Assembly (NCBI RefSeq): GCF_004766125.1
Contig: NZ_SJSA01000001.1
Span: 310,001-374,000 of the forward strand
Direction of reading: 5' to 3'
DNA length: 64,000 bases
Origin: Duncaniella freteri
GTDB taxonomy: Bacteria > Bacteroidota > Bacteroidia > Bacteroidales > Muribaculaceae
The notes under the pieces were generated by a model. That model was not told the origin of the DNA, did not search any database, and saw only the letters and a program-made list of their open reading frames with translations. Made by a program: the position numbers and the translations under genes. Positions 18,081 through 25,108 of this stretch are shown piece after piece (positions within the stretch are counted from its first letter, which is position 1; each line of letters opens with the position of its first letter).

Positions 18081-19256
18081 TCAATTATGCATCTCAGGAT
18101 CTATGATATCGTAGAATTTTTTCGCCCCAAGCGATTCAATAGGGGTCTCGGCTATTGCCTTGACTATAATCCCGAGAGTATCAGGCTTGGCATAAGGGTT
18201 ATTACACGACTTTGCTTCAGCCTGCCCGGCGGCAGACAGTGCAAAACGTATGGCCCCGGCAATCTCCTCTTCGGAATCTCCGCAATGAATCACGCTGGCG
18301 GAGCATAGGCGGCCCTGCTGGCGAATGCCTATATCCACTGTGGGGATACCTGTGGATGGAACCTCTATAATACCGCTTGAAGAATTGCCGACTACTGCGC
18401 CAACACATCTCAGTGCGGAGAGATAGCGTATCTTGCCAAGCGATGGTATCACACACACTCTGCCACGCCGAGTTGCGGCATACTTTTCAATGAGGTCGAT
18501 TATCACCTTACCGTCAGAGTCATTATTGGGATATGTAATGAGTATGTGAGAATCCGGAAACCGGTCAAGTGCTCCAAGAAGAGCCCGGCATCTTTCTGCC
18601 GCATCCCCATCATCAAGAGTAGCAGGATGATAAGTGACAAGCAATGAGCCTTCAGGAAGAGAAAAAGATATGGACCGCTCAAGCTCCTCGCGGCTCATAA
18701 GCTGTTCATGCATGAGATTGTACACTCCGATCGAACCTGTATTTATGACCCTTTCAGGAGCCTCACCCATAGCAATGACACGCTGCCGGTAAGGCTCGGT
18801 AGCCGTAAGGTGGAGAGCCGACATCTTTGTGATGGCATGGCGGATGGAATCGTCCACCGCGCCCTCGGATATCTCACCGCCGTGAAGGTGAACGACAGGA
18901 ACACGGAGCATAAGAGCGGCTGTAGCTGTGGCAAGCATCTCAAACCTGTCGCCAAGTATCACAAGAAGGTCGGGACGTATTGAATCAAGCTCCCTCGCCA
19001 TTCCCGACATACACTCCGCCATTGATTCCACTGTGCCTACAGGGGTGCCGCCGGTATCCGGCATAGGCACACGGCGCACATCGGTGAATCCGTCAGCGAC
19101 AATCTCGTCAACCGTAAAGCCATAGCTTTCATGAAGATGCATATTGGTGGCGAGAACGGCAACGGTGCAATCCTCACGTGAGCGCAAAGAGCGGGCTATC
19201 CCGCTAAGCAGCCCCCAATCGGCACGCGTCCCTGTGGCTATGGCTATCTTTCTCAT
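18081..19256 (-). CDS. Hydrolysing UDP-GlcNAc-type 2-epimerase (NeuC/LegG)
   Basis: A 391-residue GT-B-fold epimerase. It shows GTRADWGLLSGI at the N-terminus, LGDRFEML, HLHGGEISEGAVDDSIRHAITK, and the nucleotide-binding GNSSSGIIEVPSTGIPTVDIG. This group hydrolyses UDP- or GDP-N-acetylhexosamine derivatives to the 2-epimer sugar used to build sialic or legionaminic acid. The choice between NeuC (UDP-GlcNAc) and LegG (2,4-diacetamido sugar) cannot be made from sequence reading alone; the adjacent PtmE/LegF-like gene favours a legionaminic-type route. It overlaps the yggS stop by ATGA, indicating translational coupling. Confidence 0.8.
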   Translation of the reverse strand: MRKIAIATGTRADWGLLSGIARSLRSREDCTVAVLATNMHLHESYGFTVDEIVADGFTDVRRVPMPDTGGTPVGTVESMAECMSGMARELDSIRPDLLVILGDRFEMLATATAALMLRVPVVHLHGGEISEGAVDDSIRHAITKMSALHLTATEPYRQRVIAMGEAPERVINTGSIGVYNLMHEQLMSREELERSISFSLPEGSLLVTYHPATLDDGDAAERCRALLGALDRFPDSHILITYPNNDSDGKVIIDLIEKYAATRRGRVCVIPSLGKIRYLSALRCVGAVVGNSSSGIIEVPSTGIPTVDIGIRQQGRLCSASVIHCGDSEEEIAGAIRFALSAAGQAEAKSCNNPYAKPDTLGIIVKAIAETPIESLGAKKFYDIIDPEMHN

Positions 19257-19924
19257 CAGTATTCCCTTTCTCCAAAAATCGTGGTGCCTACGCGTATCAT
19301 ATCCGCGCCTTCGGCCACCGCGATATTCCAGTCATGACTCATGCCCATGCTGACAATACGGAATTCAGGACGGTTGTAGAACACCGTGGACCTGAGCGAA
19401 TCAAATGCCGACCGTATCAATCGGAAATCATTGCGTATACGCTCCTCGTCATCGACATTGGATGCCATACCCATCACTCCCGCTATCTCCACATTGGAAA
19501 GCTCGTCAATAAGTGACTGAGACATAATGGCAAGAAGCTCGTCGGGGGTAAACCCGAACTTTGTCTCCTCCTGCGCAACATGAAGTTGCAGAAGCACAGA
19601 CACCTTGCGCCCCAAGCGTGCTGCCTCGGCATTCACAAGACGCAGCAACCTCTCAGAATCTATGCTGTGGATAAGCGACACATGAGGAAGAATCTGACGC
19701 ACCTTATTGGTCTGAAGATGACCTATGAAATGCCACTGCACATCGTCAGGCATCGCCACGGCTTTGGTGCAGAGCTCGTTGGCACGGCTCTCACCAAATA
19801 CACGTTGACCGGCATCATAAGCCTCCCGCAGCGATTCCAAGGGGTGGAATTTCGACACAGCGACGAGAACAACCCCATCAGGGACTGATCCGCGCAGCCT
19901 CATAAGATTCTCTCTTACCCCCAT
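19256..19924 (-). CDS. YggS/PLPBP-family pyridoxal phosphate homeostasis protein
   Basis: A PLP-binding TIM-barrel protein of the YggS family, which buffers free PLP and affects amino-acid pools. The PLP lysine is in VLVAVSKFHP; other family marks are FGESRANEL, WHFIGHLQTNK, and SMGMSHDWNIAVAEGADMIRVGTTIFG. The frame is open to 19981 (over the DUF4494 gene). I prefer the ATG at 19924 (MGVRENLMRLRG), giving 222 residues, which is family-typical and has an AGGAGG about 15 bases upstream. The start is uncertain. It overlaps the NeuC/LegG start by 1 base. Confidence 0.88.
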   Translation of the reverse strand: MGVRENLMRLRGSVPDGVVLVAVSKFHPLESLREAYDAGQRVFGESRANELCTKAVAMPDDVQWHFIGHLQTNKVRQILPHVSLIHSIDSERLLRLVNAEAARLGRKVSVLLQLHVAQEETKFGFTPDELLAIMSQSLIDELSNVEIAGVMGMASNVDDEERIRNDFRLIRSAFDSLRSTVFYNRPEFRIVSMGMSHDWNIAVAEGADMIRVGTTIFGEREY

Positions 19925-19931
19925 ATCCGGA

Positions 19932-20384
19932 TCATTCTCCCTCCTTGGAGCCTTTACCGCTGAGGTCAGCGTCATAGACATCCATGATGGGTGTCTCCTG
20001 GATGGTATTGATCTCGAAATCAGCCATTGTGCCGCTCATTCCTTCCATAAAGTTATCGTAAGCCTCCTTGAAGGAATCCGCGGCAACGAGAAACTGGGTG
20101 ATTGACTTCTTCTCCACAGCTGTCTTCTCATCAAGAGTGATGAAAGCAGCTTTCACAAGATACCATTTATCGCCTGTCTTTTGACGGAATATCTCAGAAA
20201 TCTTGGAAATCTTCACAGCCGACACATTGTATTCTGATGTGAAATGGGCAATCTCCTCAGAGATGCGTGCCTCTGCCTCGGTGAAGGAGAGTGCATCTAC
20301 CATATATGATTCGGTTACTTTCTTCTGAACACCGTTGTCCAGAGTCTTGTCATAGCGTACTTTAGTTTCAAACCAGAGTGCCAT
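19932..20384 (-). CDS. DUF4494 domain protein
   Basis: A 150-residue protein matching the Bacteroidetes-restricted DUF4494 family as I remember it (MALWFETKVRYDKTL at the N-terminus, VESYMVDALSFTEAEARI-like region, KWYLVKAAFITLDEKTAVEKK). No catalytic motif, signal peptide or membrane segment is visible. It is likely a cytoplasmic protein of unknown function. It leads the operon with yggS, neuC/legG, legF/ptmE, obgE and yraN, and has its own -7 element at 20436-20443. Confidence 0.8.
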   Translation of the reverse strand: MALWFETKVRYDKTLDNGVQKKVTESYMVDALSFTEAEARISEEIAHFTSEYNVSAVKISKISEIFRQKTGDKWYLVKAAFITLDEKTAVEKKSITQFLVAADSFKEAYDNFMEGMSGTMADFEINTIQETPIMDVYDADLSGKGSKEGE

Positions 20385-20435
20385 AATTAATACGTGATTT
20401 TTATTATTCTTTGTTGTCTGTTATCATTCGGGCTA

Positions 20436-20443
20436 CAAAAGTA
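20436..20443 (-). promoter_or_regulatory. -7 element for the DUF4494-yggS-obgE operon
   Basis: On the minus strand TACTTTTG fits TAnnTTTG, 51 bases upstream of the DUF4494 start. Confidence 0.5.
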
Positions 20444-20497
20444 CACAAAAAAGATGAGAAAAATCATGAGAGATGCCAAACTTAAAGAAAAAAGTAC

Positions 20498-20505
20498 TAA
20501 CTTTG
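20498..20505 (+). promoter_or_regulatory. -7 element for tRNA-Leu
   Basis: TAACTTTG fits TAnnTTTG and lies 39 bases before the tRNA. The same style of sequence (CTTTGCAACG) precedes the tRNA-Ser gene. Confidence 0.55.
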
Positions 20506-20544
20506 CAACGGATTTGCAATATGCACAAAGCCTCACCACATGAT

Positions 20545-20628
20545 GCTCGAATGGTGGAATGGTAGACACGAAGGACTTAAAATCCTTTGATCATTGCGAT
20601 CGTGCGGGTTCGAGTCCCGCTTCGAGCA
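20545..20628 (+). tRNA. tRNA-Leu (anticodon TAA)
   Basis: The acceptor arms GCTCGAA and TTCGAGC pair fully. The anticodon loop CTTAAAA, closed by AAGGA/TCCTT, gives anticodon TAA (reads UUA). A long variable arm of the type II tRNA class and the T-arm GCGGGTTCGAGTCCCGC are present. CCA follows directly in the DNA (20629-20631). Confidence 0.97.
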
Positions 20629-20635
20629 CCACATG

Positions 20636-20675
20636 AAAACCCAAGCATCCAATATCGTTGTGATGTTTGGGTTTT
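20636..20675 (+). terminator. Terminator of tRNA-Leu
   Basis: Arms 20636-20649 and 20662-20675 pair over 14 positions with one G-U, with a T-run in the right arm. It begins 4 bases after the CCA end. Confidence 0.75.
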
Positions 20676-20722
20676 ATATTTCCGGAGCCAGCGGATTTTT
20701 TCAGACCTTCAGGAAAATCACT

Positions 20723-20730
20723 ATATTTAG
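20723..20730. repeat. Left target-site duplication of the IS
   Basis: ATATTTAG here is repeated at 22156-22163 on the other side of the element. An 8-base duplication fits the ISL3 family. Confidence 0.8.
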
Positions 20731-20755
20731 GGCACAAGCCGAAATTCCGGTGCAT
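20731..20755 (+). repeat. Left terminal inverted repeat of the IS
   Basis: The 25-base end begins GGCACAAG and matches the reverse complement of 22131-22155 at 20 positions. Confidence 0.8.
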
Positions 20756-20788
20756 TTGTTAAAACAATTAGAATAGAGTGTTAAAGAT

Positions 20789-21754
20789 TCAGGCGTATAG
20801 CTTGACGAGTCGGAAGATAAAGAAATCACGGTCACGGACCCCTCGCATCTGCGAACGGAAGATTTTGACTTTGGAGTTGAATGCTTCGGCCGAGGCATTA
20901 GTTGCGCGACGTCGGAAATAATTGAGGATAGTCGGGGCGTGGTTCTTGAACGTCTTGATGACAGAGCGGAAGTTGTTGTTGCCCAATGCCATTACTTTTT
21001 CATACCACTTGTTCATCCGACCCATTGCTTTGGTGGGTGATATCTTTGCGTTGAAGATTTGGCGCAGTTCCATAGCCAGATGGTATGCAGCTTTCAGTAT
21101 CGGATAGTGTCTGAACAGAATGTTTGCGCGATGACGCTGTATGTCAGTCCATTTGTTCTGCGACATCATCAGGGTGTGCTTGCTGCGGGCAAGGATCTGG
21201 CGCATGGTCTCGCCGTTGGAATATGTAATTGGAGGCTCTGATTTGTCACGGCTGTTGTCTTCGGCAATGAGCTGTCGGCGGATGTCTATGCGAATTTCGT
21301 CGACAGCCTCGTTATAGACCTGCTGCACATGGAAGCGGTCGTTAACGACGTGGGCGTTGTAGAATACCTCGGCGGCTATCAGCATCATCGAGGGCGACAG
21401 ATCGCAGGTCACTTCTTTTACCCTGCGTCTGACCGATTTACCCATGGCTCCGATGAGGATTGTGGTTATCTCATCGCTCTTTGTGCCGGGGATGGCCGCC
21501 GCCAGCGTCCCACGGCCGCCGTGTCCGTCCTTGTTCGTGAGGAAAGTCCATACCTCGCCGTTGCTCAGGCAGGTTTCGTCAAGACTCATGTACGGGCCGA
21601 TATTGTTAGCGTTGAAGTAGAAGCCGCAACCGAGTTCGGCCTCACGCCATTCGGTATAACCGCTTATCCTGTTGCGATACTGTTCGGCAAAATATTTGCC
21701 GTTGACGCAGTACATCTGCGATATATGCTTAATCGACAATGCCGTCGTCTCCAC
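20789..21754 (-). CDS. ISL3-family DDE transposase (second ORF)
   Basis: A 321-residue transposase with a DDE triad visible as MSLDET (first Asp), CDLSPSM (second Asp) and SAEAFNSK (Glu). The last motif, followed by KVKIFRSQMRG, is typical of the ISL3 transposase domain. The open frame begins with GTG at 21754 inside the end of the first ORF, one base ahead in frame (+1). It may be made by translational coupling or by frameshifting to give a full-length protein with the N-terminal zinc/DNA-binding part. It appears intact. Confidence 0.88.
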   Translation of the reverse strand: METTALSIKHISQMYCVNGKYFAEQYRNRISGYTEWREAELGCGFYFNANNIGPYMSLDETCLSNGEVWTFLTNKDGHGGRGTLAAAIPGTKSDEITTILIGAMGKSVRRRVKEVTCDLSPSMMLIAAEVFYNAHVVNDRFHVQQVYNEAVDEIRIDIRRQLIAEDNSRDKSEPPITYSNGETMRQILARSKHTLMMSQNKWTDIQRHRANILFRHYPILKAAYHLAMELRQIFNAKISPTKAMGRMNKWYEKVMALGNNNFRSVIKTFKNHAPTILNYFRRRATNASAEAFNSKVKIFRSQMRGVRDRDFFIFRLVKLYA

Positions 21755-22100
21755 CTTCGTCTTTTAAAAAAGCCACGAACTCGGCGCTGAGTCGTGTCCT
21801 CTCCTCGTTGGGCAGTTCCAGGTTATATGAGAATATCTCGTTGGTCTTTTTGTCCCACCATTTGTTCTTGCGCATGTGCAGGAACACCGGTCTGCCGCGC
21901 ATCGGATAGTCCTGCACTGTAACGTAATCCGTGTATCCACGTGCCACAATGTTCGGATTGCGGAAATCCTCATCCGACAGTTTCTTCTTCTCGTCAAGCC
22001 ATATGTCGTAGGACTGGTCTGTCTTTTCAAACTTGACCATCTCAAACAGTTCGTCCAATCCTTCTGGCAGGAATTGCCAAAATGCATCTGCGGTTTTCAT
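21729..22100 (-). CDS. IS N-terminal ORF (ISAon1-type transposase N-terminal region)
   Basis: A 123-residue protein overlapping the transposase ORF by 26 bases. It is acidic and aromatic-rich (VKFEKTDQSYDIWLDEKKK, VQDYPMRGRPVFLHMRKNKWWDK) and matches the small proteins annotated as ISAon1-family transposase N-terminal region. It probably supplies the DNA-recognition part of the transposase. The overlap contains a TTTTTTAAAAG run, but the downstream ORF is in the +1 rather than the -1 frame, so a classical -1 slip there would not fuse them. Confidence 0.75.
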   Translation of the reverse strand: MKTADAFWQFLPEGLDELFEMVKFEKTDQSYDIWLDEKKKLSDEDFRNPNIVARGYTDYVTVQDYPMRGRPVFLHMRKNKWWDKKTNEIFSYNLELPNEERTRLSAEFVAFLKDEGGDDGIVD

Positions 22101-22130
22101 ACCGCAAATTTAACACTTTTCCAAAAATTC

Positions 22131-22155
22131 ATGCACTGGCATTTCGATTTGAGCC
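22131..22155 (-). repeat. Right terminal inverted repeat of the IS
   Basis: Read on the minus strand it begins GGCTCAAATC and mirrors the left end at 20731-20755 with 5 mismatches. Confidence 0.8.
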
Positions 22156-22163
22156 ATATTTAG
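22156..22163. repeat. Right target-site duplication of the IS
   Basis: ATATTTAG, identical to 20723-20730. Confidence 0.8.
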
Positions 22164-22223
22164 GTATTTCCCCTATGAGATTTTTTGTCGAAATTTGCAG
22201 CCGGTAAATTTTATATGTCGACT

Positions 22224-24638
22224 ATGAGATTATCGCAGCTCACCACCGGAGAATCCGGTGTCATAATAAAGATACTCGGTCACGGCGCATTCCGTAAGCG
22301 CATGATCGAGATGGGATTTGTACGCGGACATGAGATAAAAGTGCTTATGGCCGCTCCGCTTAGAGATCCTGTGAAATATGAAATAATGGGCTACGAGGTG
22401 TCGCTGCGCCACTCCGAAGCGGATCTGGTGGAAGTGGAGCCGCTTCCGAGCACAATACCTCCGGAGCGGTTTGCCCACACCAATACGGTCACTGAATCCT
22501 CATCAGCCGACAATATCCCCACGTCAAGCAATGTAAACGCCGAACGTCATCGTGTGATCAATGTTGCCTTGATAGGCAATCCTAACTGCGGCAAAACATC
22601 ACTATTCAACATCGCATCAGGTGCCCGCGAACATGTAGGCAACTACAGCGGTGTAACTGTCGATGCCAAATACGGAGAGTTCACACACAACGGTTATCAT
22701 TTCAATATCGTAGACCTCCCCGGCACTTATTCACTGGCATCTTATTCACCGGAGGAACTATATGTGCGCCGTTATCTGCGCAACGAAGCTCCCGACGTAA
22801 TAATCAATGTGGTTGACGGCTCCAATCTCGAACGCAACCTATACCTCACCACCGAACTCATCGATATGGACCGCTCGATGGTCATAGCCCTGAACATGTA
22901 CGACGAACTCGAACGTTCGGGCTCACGGCTCGACTATCGCACACTCGGAGAGATGATAGGCGTGCCCATAATCCCGACAGCCGCCAAGACAGGGAAAGGG
23001 GTCAGCGAACTGTTCGACACAGTGATCAGGGTATATGAGGGGACAGAAGCTGCCGTACGCCACGTACACGTGTCACTCGGCAACCAGCTTGAAAAAGCCC
23101 TGTCAGGAATAAAGGACGAGCTAAAGGCCCACCCCGCCGTAGAGAGGCATTTCTCGCCACGCTACCTCGCCATCAAACTCCTTGAAGGGGATGCCGAGGT
23201 GCAGCATCAGGTGCTCAGTCTTCCGGACGCTGACCATCTTATAAAACTACGCGACAAAAGTGTAGCCGAATACGAAGACTCCAATCCAGGAATAGACATC
23301 ACAGCAGCCATCGCCGATGAAAAATACGGATTCATAGCAGGCGCACTTGCCGAAACAATGGTAAAAGAAGAGAATCCGACAGCAAGCTCGACACACATCA
23401 TTGACACAATAGTCACCAATAAACTGTTCGGCTTCCCTATATTCATAGCCATAATGACATTCATCTTCTGGGCTACCTTCTATATAGGATCATTCCCTAT
23501 GGAATGGATCGAGAGCCTTGTCACATGGCTCGGCAATATCTCGCGCGAATATCTCCCGGACAGCTGGATAAAGGACCTTATAGCCGACGGCATCATAGGA
23601 GGAGTAGGCGGTGTGATAGTGTTCCTACCCAATATACTTATATTATATGCCTGCATATCCTTTATGGAGGACTCAGGATACATGGCCCGTGCTGCTTTCA
23701 TAATGGATAAACTCATGCACAGACTGGGGCTTCACGGCAAATCATTCATACCGCTGGTGATGGGATTCGGATGCACGGTACCATCAATAATGGCTACACG
23801 CTCCATAGAAAGCCGCTCAAGCCGTATCATAACAATACTTATCAATCCGTTCGTTAGCTGCTCGGCACGCCTGCCAATATATGTGCTTCTTATAGGCACA
23901 TTCTTCCCAAATCATGCCACGCTTGTATTCCTGAGCATATATCTCACCGGCATTTTCGTTGCAGGCATAACAGCACGACTGCTAAGGAAACTATGGTTCG
24001 GACAGGACGAGACCCCTTTTGTGATGGAACTACCACCCTACCGTGTACCGACATTCAAGGCCACAATGCGCCACATGTGGGGCAAAGGTGAACAATACAT
24101 CCGAAAAATGGGTGGAATTATCCTCGTGGCAAGCATCATAGTGTGGGCATTGAACTATTTCCCACGACATGACGACACTATTTCAGCCCCAGCCACAACA
24201 TCAATTGATGATTCGGAAATCAACACTGCCACTGATTCCTATCTTCAGATGGCAGGCAAAGCGGTCAATCCCATTATGGAACCGCTCGGCTTCAACTGGC
24301 GGGCAACAGTGGCAGCCATAGCCGGAGTGCCAGCCAAGGAGATAGTGGTATCCACTCTCGGGGTGCTCTATACAGGCGAAGAAGAAGTAGCCGAGTCAAC
24401 ACTCTCCTCTCGTCTCACAGAACCAAACCCTGTGACCCACCGCCCTGATTTCACTCCGGCGGTAGCCATCAGCTTCCTTGTGTTCATACTCCTTTACTGT
24501 CCATGCATAGCCACCATAACAGCTGTAGTGCGCGAGACTGGCAACCCACGTTACGGTCTATTCTCCATAATCTACAACACTCTGATAGCCTGGACATTCG
24601 CTTTTGCAGCCTACCGAATAGCTCTGCTCATCACATAA
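22224..24638 (+). CDS. feoB: Fused FeoA-FeoB ferrous iron transporter
   Basis: An approximately 804-residue protein importing Fe2+ across the inner membrane. Residues 1-75 form an FeoA SH3-like domain (MRLSQLTTGESGVIIKILGHGAFRKRMIEMG). This is fused to the FeoB G domain (P-loop GNPNCGKTSLFN, switch DLPGTYSLASYSPEE) and a membrane part of about eight helices with the conserved GFGCTVPSIMATRS gate motif. The frame is open back to a TTG at 22185, but homologues as I recall begin MRLS; ATG at 22215 is an alternative. An IS ends 68 bases upstream, and I see no TAnnTTTG element between the IS end and the start. Confidence 0.93.
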   Translation: MRLSQLTTGESGVIIKILGHGAFRKRMIEMGFVRGHEIKVLMAAPLRDPVKYEIMGYEVSLRHSEADLVEVEPLPSTIPPERFAHTNTVTESSSADNIPTSSNVNAERHRVINVALIGNPNCGKTSLFNIASGAREHVGNYSGVTVDAKYGEFTHNGYHFNIVDLPGTYSLASYSPEELYVRRYLRNEAPDVIINVVDGSNLERNLYLTTELIDMDRSMVIALNMYDELERSGSRLDYRTLGEMIGVPIIPTAAKTGKGVSELFDTVIRVYEGTEAAVRHVHVSLGNQLEKALSGIKDELKAHPAVERHFSPRYLAIKLLEGDAEVQHQVLSLPDADHLIKLRDKSVAEYEDSNPGIDITAAIADEKYGFIAGALAETMVKEENPTASSTHIIDTIVTNKLFGFPIFIAIMTFIFWATFYIGSFPMEWIESLVTWLGNISREYLPDSWIKDLIADGIIGGVGGVIVFLPNILILYACISFMEDSGYMARAAFIMDKLMHRLGLHGKSFIPLVMGFGCTVPSIMATRSIESRSSRIITILINPFVSCSARLPIYVLLIGTFFPNHATLVFLSIYLTGIFVAGITARLLRKLWFGQDETPFVMELPPYRVPTFKATMRHMWGKGEQYIRKMGGIILVASIIVWALNYFPRHDDTISAPATTSIDDSEINTATDSYLQMAGKAVNPIMEPLGFNWRATVAAIAGVPAKEIVVSTLGVLYTGEEEVAESTLSSRLTEPNPVTHRPDFTPAVAISFLVFILLYCPCIATITAVVRETGNPRYGLFSIIYNTLIAWTFAFAAYRIALLIT

Positions 24639-24663
24639 AACAACAAAAAAATGCGTCAAAAAA

Positions 24664-24695
24664 TTTGGCAGAACAACTAAAATTATCTACCTTTG
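24664..24695 (+). promoter_or_regulatory. Promoter of tRNA-Ser
   Basis: TTTG (24664-24667), 20 bases, TACCTTTG (24688-24695). An exact -33/-7 match. Confidence 0.75.
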
Positions 24696-24746
24696 CAACG
24701 CAAATGCGAAATGTATGACTCAGAACATACACATCGCCTTCGGTAA

Positions 24747-24835
24747 GGAGAGATGGGTGAGTGGCTGAAACCACCGGTTTGCTAAACCGACGATGGGAGC
24801 AATCCTATCCACGAGTTCGAATCTCGTTCTCTCCG
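24747..24835 (+). tRNA. tRNA-Ser (anticodon GCT)
   Basis: The acceptor arms GGAGAGA and TCTCTCC pair fully. The anticodon loop TTGCTAA, closed by CGGT/ACCG, gives GCT (reads AGC/AGU). A long variable arm and the T-arm CGAGTTCGAATCTCG complete a type II tRNA. CCA is not encoded, unlike in the tRNA-Leu gene nearby. Confidence 0.96.
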
Positions 24836-24844
24836 CTGAGAATA

Positions 24845-24876
24845 AAAAACCTCAAGAGATTTCTCTTGAGGTTTTT
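24845..24876 (+). terminator. Terminator of tRNA-Ser
   Basis: Near-perfect stem of A5CCTCAAGAGA with its complement, a very short loop and a T-run, 9 bases after the tRNA. The rest of the gap to 25022 is A/T-rich with no feature I recognise. Confidence 0.8.
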
Positions 24877-25022
24877 ATTTTTACACAATCCCATTGATTA
24901 TATAACCTCACTACACATATCGGACCCTGCCCTGGGCTAACACCAAAGACCTATCTTTATTCTTTAAAATATATAATCTATAGTAGCACAAATTAATAAG
25001 TGTAATATTGACATTAATATTT

Positions 25023-25054
25023 TTTGCTTTATTGAAAAAAAGTATTTATCTTTG
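25023..25054 (+). promoter_or_regulatory. Promoter of the SusC/SusD operon
   Basis: TTTG (25023-25026), 20 bases, TATCTTTG (25047-25054), an exact -33/-7 match, 54 bases before the upstream ATG at 25109. This supports the upstream start and so the reality of the frameshift. Confidence 0.75.
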
Positions 25055-25108
25055 CAAAATCATATTAAAATCCTTAAATATTCCTATATTCACCAATAAA
25101 TATTAACC

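Larger units (their letters stand above)
20731..22155 (-). mobile_element. ISL3-like insertion sequence, 1425 bp, apparently complete
   Basis: The element is bounded by imperfect inverted ends (20731-20755 and 22131-22155; 20 of 25 positions match, both beginning GGC-CAA) and by an 8-base direct repeat ATATTTAG. It carries two minus-strand ORFs: a 123-residue N-terminal part and a 321-residue DDE transposase. The intact target duplication suggests a fairly recent insertion. It landed between the tRNA-Leu terminator and feoAB, ending 68 bases before the feoAB start, so it probably altered the feoAB upstream region. Confidence 0.88.

Noticed and set aside
20545..22163. tRNA-Leu plus nearby transposase as a genomic island attachment site
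   Set aside because: The element is a simple IS with its own ends and 8-base duplication about 100 bases after the tRNA. There is no integrase and no repeat of the tRNA 3' end.
22185..22223. TTG 22185 as the feoAB start
   Set aside because: The extra residues do not look like the family N-terminus, while ATG 22224 gives the usual MRLS start.
24845..24876. Small regulatory RNA after tRNA-Ser
   Set aside because: The stem plus T-run sits 9 bases after the tRNA and is best explained as its terminator.
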